Source of the DNA: Ignavibacteriae bacterium HGW-Ignavibacteriae-3
Lineage (GTDB): Bacteria; Bacteroidota; Ignavibacteria; Ignavibacteriales; Melioribacteraceae
Length of the DNA: 38,613 nt
Reading direction: 5' to 3'
Assembly: GCA_002839795.1 (NCBI GenBank)
Contig: PGYS01000014.1
Coordinates: 1 to 38,613 of the forward strand
Shown in pieces: positions 35,835 to 38,613 of the stretch (position 1 is its first letter; each line of letters starts with the position of its first letter). The translations under genes were made by a program, and so were the position numbers. A model generated the notes under the pieces. It was given only the letters and a program-made list of their open reading frames with translations, was not told the origin of the DNA and searched no databases.

Positions 35835-35928
35835 AGAGACTATCTCCAAAACGGTGAAGCATGCTGAAATCATCCTGATCTATATTGGATCAATTTTATT
35901 GGCACACCTTTTTTCTGAGATAGTTTCT
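35835..35928. repeat. Long-loop inverted repeat between spt and the acyltransferase gene
   Basis: AGAGACTATCTC (35835-35846) and GAGATAGTTTCT (35917-35928) pair over 12 positions with one G-T wobble. The arms match those at 5312-5357; the right arms agree at most positions (CTGAGAYAGTYTCTWAT). Between them lie 70 bases, including TGATC and GATCA. This may be a dispersed repeat or a terminator with a long loop. Confidence 0.5.
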
Positions 35929-35953
35929 TATTTTAAAGATGAACGGAGATTTT

Positions 35954-37075
35954 ATGTCGGAAATAAAAATAAAAGTCGTTGAGACGAAGAAAGACATAGA
36001 CACTTTTATAAAATTTGCCTGGAAAATTTATAAAGATGATCCGCATTGGGTTCCGCCGTTAATTTTTGACAAGAAAAAAATATTAAACCGCAAAAAAAAT
36101 CCCTTTTTCAAACATGCCTCTATGGAGATGTACCTTGCACAAAGAAACGGAGAATATGTCGGGAGAATCGCCGCCATAAAAAATGATCTGCACAATAAAT
36201 ATCATAATGATAAAGTTGGTTTCTTTGGTTTTTTTGAATGCATTGATGATCAGGAAGTCGCAAACAGGCTTTTTGATACAGCGAAAAATTGGCTTATCGA
36301 GCAGGACTGCGATGCTATGCGGGGCCCTGCCAATCCTTCCTCCAATGATGAATACGCTATGCTTCTGGAAGGATTTGACGATGAGCCGAGACTGCTGATG
36401 ACTTACAATCCGAGATACTATCTTTCACTTTGCGATAACTACGGATTAAAGAAAGTGAAAGATCTTTATGCTTACAAACTTGAGAATCCTAAAGTCGTCA
36501 GTTCCGATAAGTTGAAGCGGGTTGCCGAGATAGCTCAAAAACGTTCGGGTATAAAAATTTATTCAATGAACATGAAAGAGTTTAATAAGGACCTTGATAA
36601 GGTAAAGTTCGTTTATAATAAAGCCTGGGCTCCTAATTGGGGATTTGTGCCGTTTACGGAGGAAGAGATTGATACAATGGCAAAGGATTTAAAACCGCTG
36701 GTTGAACCATCGCTTGTGCTTTTTGGTGAAATCGATAATAAACTTGTTGGATTCGCGCTCGTAATGCTGGACTATAATCAGATATTTAAATCAATGAACG
36801 GAAGACTACTGCCATTTAACTTTCTCAAACTATTCACTCAGAAGAAAAAAATTACATGGTCCCGGATTCTGACGCTGGGAATTGTACCGGAATATCAGAA
36901 GCGCGGGCTTGATGCAGTATTTTATTGGGAAATTGTTAACAGGGCGGCAAAAATAGGTATACTGCTGGGAGAGGCAAGCTGGATTCTGGAAGACAACGAA
37001 ATGATGAACCGCGGGGCTCAGGTAATGAACGGCGAAATTTATAAAAAGTACCGCGTTTATGAGATTGCAATCTGA
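35954..37075 (+). CDS. GNAT-fold acyltransferase, probable bacterial ceramide synthase (bCerS-like)
   Basis: A 373-residue protein with an N-terminal GNAT-like half (IKFAWKIYKDDPHWVPPLIFD, then FFKHASMEMYLAQRNGEYVGRIAAIKN) and a C-terminal half with SRILTLGIVPEYQKRGLDAVFYWEIV, the acyl-CoA-binding motif A of GNAT enzymes. Proteins of this shape near SPT include the Caulobacter bCerS, which N-acylates the sphingoid base. Its position 138 bases after the SPT gene supports the same role. I chose ATG 35954 (GGAG five bases upstream); ATG 35939 would add five residues. Confidence 0.8.
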   Translation: MSEIKIKVVETKKDIDTFIKFAWKIYKDDPHWVPPLIFDKKKILNRKKNPFFKHASMEMYLAQRNGEYVGRIAAIKNDLHNKYHNDKVGFFGFFECIDDQEVANRLFDTAKNWLIEQDCDAMRGPANPSSNDEYAMLLEGFDDEPRLLMTYNPRYYLSLCDNYGLKKVKDLYAYKLENPKVVSSDKLKRVAEIAQKRSGIKIYSMNMKEFNKDLDKVKFVYNKAWAPNWGFVPFTEEEIDTMAKDLKPLVEPSLVLFGEIDNKLVGFALVMLDYNQIFKSMNGRLLPFNFLKLFTQKKKITWSRILTLGIVPEYQKRGLDAVFYWEIVNRAAKIGILLGEASWILEDNEMMNRGAQVMNGEIYKKYRVYEIAI

Positions 37076-37095
37076 TTCTCAGACAATTATAATTT

Positions 37096-37992
37096 TCAAT
37101 TCTTCATTGCCTCGTCATATTTGCTTGTATGAGAAGGATCGATTCGCTTGAGTGAAGTGAAAATCGATTTATCTGGATAAGTTTTCAGATACTCCGAAAA
37201 TTCTCCCGCTTTCGCGTCAAAGAATACTTTTAAAAGTACGCTTCGTGAATCGAACTGGTCTTTATTCTTTTCCAGATTCCTGATTAATTTTACCATATTG
37301 TTAAGTGCCGTCTGCCGCTGCCCTTTGGCATAAAACAGATCGAGCCCGTTATAGTGATATTCAAAGTAGTCCTGACGAAAGACCTGGTATTTAGCATTCA
37401 GCAAATTATCAATTAAAGCACGCCTGTTATAAGAGGCTGATTCGAGCTGCCATCCTTTGGAAGATGAACTGCTGGCTCCTTTGACAACTATATCAAGAGC
37501 TTTTTGAAAATATTCGGTACCATCCAACGGACCGTAAGAGTCCGCATCCAATCCTATAATCAGATACGCGTAATAATCAAGAAAACTTGTAAGTGGATCA
37601 AAATCAGACTGATTAAAATACATGGCCTGATTTTTTTCATATTTGAAACTCCAGGAATTATCCATGACACTCATTATCAACGAACTAAGTTTGGATTCTT
37701 GAATTGGACGCTGGCTGGCAATAACCATTTGAGCAGTATAGCTGGTCTCGTCATTTGAAGCAGTAAAAAAAATATTAAAGAAACATTTGATCTTATCCCC
37801 CTGCCAGGGTTTGCGGGTAAATTTTGCATTGTTCAGATAATCCTGTACCTGCATCGCAAAAGTATTCAATCTCTCACGGGAAGCTGTCTGCAGCTGTTCG
37901 ACATTAATTGTTACGGTTGCATCAAGTTCCTGTGCCTGGATTAATGCCGGAAACATCATTAAAAAGATTATCAAAATGATTATTTTTTTCAT
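37096..37992 (-). CDS. DUF4835 family secreted protein
   Basis: A 298-residue protein with a signal peptide ending IQA-Q. It has the family order ELDATVTINVEQLQ, RERLNTFAMQVQDYLNNAKFT, YTAQMVIASQRPI, then DYYAYLIIGLDADSYGPLDGTEYFQKALDIV and a helical C-terminal half. DUF4835 is restricted to Bacteroidota and relatives and has no known function. It is convergent with the GNAT gene; their stops are 20 bases apart. Confidence 0.9.
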   Translation of the reverse strand: MKKIIILIIFLMMFPALIQAQELDATVTINVEQLQTASRERLNTFAMQVQDYLNNAKFTRKPWQGDKIKCFFNIFFTASNDETSYTAQMVIASQRPIQESKLSSLIMSVMDNSWSFKYEKNQAMYFNQSDFDPLTSFLDYYAYLIIGLDADSYGPLDGTEYFQKALDIVVKGASSSSSKGWQLESASYNRRALIDNLLNAKYQVFRQDYFEYHYNGLDLFYAKGQRQTALNNMVKLIRNLEKNKDQFDSRSVLLKVFFDAKAGEFSEYLKTYPDKSIFTSLKRIDPSHTSKYDEAMKN

Positions 37993-38070
37993 TACCCGTA
38001 CTCCGAATATTTTTCCAAAAACAAGATATAGATTTGGAAAAAATTAAACAATAACATAAATTATAGCCGT

Positions 38071-38613
38071 ATGAAAAGAGTGTTAGCAACTTTGTTTGTT
38101 TTACTCTTCTTATTCAGTAATTGTTTCTCACAGGTGGATCCTGGTGCCAGACAGATTGCTCTTGCGCGCTCGAATGTATCAACCTCCCAGGATGTCTTTT
38201 CAATTTATAATAATCCGGCCGGATTATCATCCCTAATTTCAAGAGAAGGGGGAATATTTTACTCCCCGGCTCCTTTCGGAATACGGGAATTATCAACCGG
38301 ATCAGCAGCTTTCTGTGAACCGACTTCGATAGGATCCTTTGGTGCCGGCTTTAGCGTATACGGATTTGATCTTTACAGGGAAACATCCGTAGCCCTTGCC
38401 TACAGCAGAAAAATAACATCAGATTTTTCGATCGGGATTACCTCCATTTACAGAAATATCTCGATTAGGAATTACGGGAGCAGGGGTTTTCTGCTTTTTA
38501 ATGCCGGCGCAAATGCCAAGCTCGGCAGCAAAATTAATTTAGGTTTCATAATCGAGAATGCAACAAGATCCTCCCTATCAAATTACGCAAATCAAATACC
38601 TGTAGTTCTCCAC
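38071..38613 (+). CDS. PorV/PorQ-like outer-membrane protein, 3' end beyond the window
   Basis: An ATG at 38071 opens a frame that stays open to the end of the window (181 codons). The signal peptide MKRVLATLFVLLFLFSN ends at CFSQ. The next part, ARQIALARSNVSTSQDVFSIYNNPAGLSSL, is the hallmark start of the PorV/PorQ (UPF0164-like) barrel family linked to type IX secretion or outer-membrane assembly, followed by repeated beta-strand pattern. The full length cannot be seen. Confidence 0.75.
   Translation, partial: MKRVLATLFVLLFLFSNCFSQVDPGARQIALARSNVSTSQDVFSIYNNPAGLSSLISREGGIFYSPAPFGIRELSTGSAAFCEPTSIGSFGAGFSVYGFDLYRETSVALAYSRKITSDFSIGITSIYRNISIRNYGSRGFLLFNAGANAKLGSKINLGFIIENATRSSLSNYANQIPVVLH

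Overview
Organism. The window looks like a chromosome of the Bacteroidota/Chlorobi superphylum, and Ignavibacteria (Ignavibacteriales or Melioribacteraceae) is my best guess. The reasons are moderate-to-low GC, a DUF4835 protein, a PorV/PorQ-like outer-membrane protein, a PEGA lipoprotein, a Bacteroidota-type serine palmitoyltransferase, SSB-like DLPF tails, and ordinary Shine-Dalgarno (SD) sequences. The taxonomy is an inference; no rRNA gene is present. About ten genes start with TTG, several of them with a textbook SD.

Layout. 1-5299 (+): purS-purQ, tatA, gatA, sucD with a lysine-rich tail, ndk and a lipoprotein. The block ends at a hairpin shared with the convergent genes that follow. 5387-13926 (-), transcribed right to left: icmA-type acyl-CoA mutase, UbiA/DPPR-type prenyltransferase, CorC/HlyC protein, rhodanese and DCC thiol protein (overlapping or abutting), then tgt-yajC, speB and an NfeD-type membrane protease. 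14038-23930 (-): mutL; an outer-membrane protein, a broken small ORF, a PEGA lipoprotein and folA; HIT protein, glycerate kinase, thyX and a small membrane protein; and YtxH, DUF948 and an EF-G paralogue. 24212-27462 (-): a small SpoVG-like gene, a 558-bp gene-free gap, maf, a secreted FN3-like protein and a MATE exporter. The MATE gene is divergent from a tandem-HTH regulator at 27632, with an 11-bp inverted repeat between them.

28259-28712 holds tRNA-Ala(GGC). Flush against its CCA end is a roughly 380-bp element with terminal inverted repeats that encodes an 83-residue GIY-YIG nuclease. Next come adenine deaminase, a REP-like palindrome, a second SpoVG-like gene whose last residues copy the SSB C-terminal tip, a BtpA-family barrel protein and a PhoD-like phosphatase (all -). 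Then come a c-type cytochrome lipoprotein and a DUF123 nuclease (+).

33516-37075 is a compact probable ceramide (sphingolipid) locus: a CerR-like reductase divergent from serine palmitoyltransferase, followed by a GNAT-fold acyltransferase resembling bacterial ceramide synthase. The window ends with DUF4835 (-) and the 5' part of an outer-membrane protein gene (+).

Most of the window is housekeeping. The parts that deserve attention are the tRNA-flanking GIY-YIG element, the two SpoVG-like proteins (one with an SSB-like tip), the ceramide locus, the acyl-CoA mutase carrying isobutyryl-CoA mutase specificity residues, and the SucD tail.
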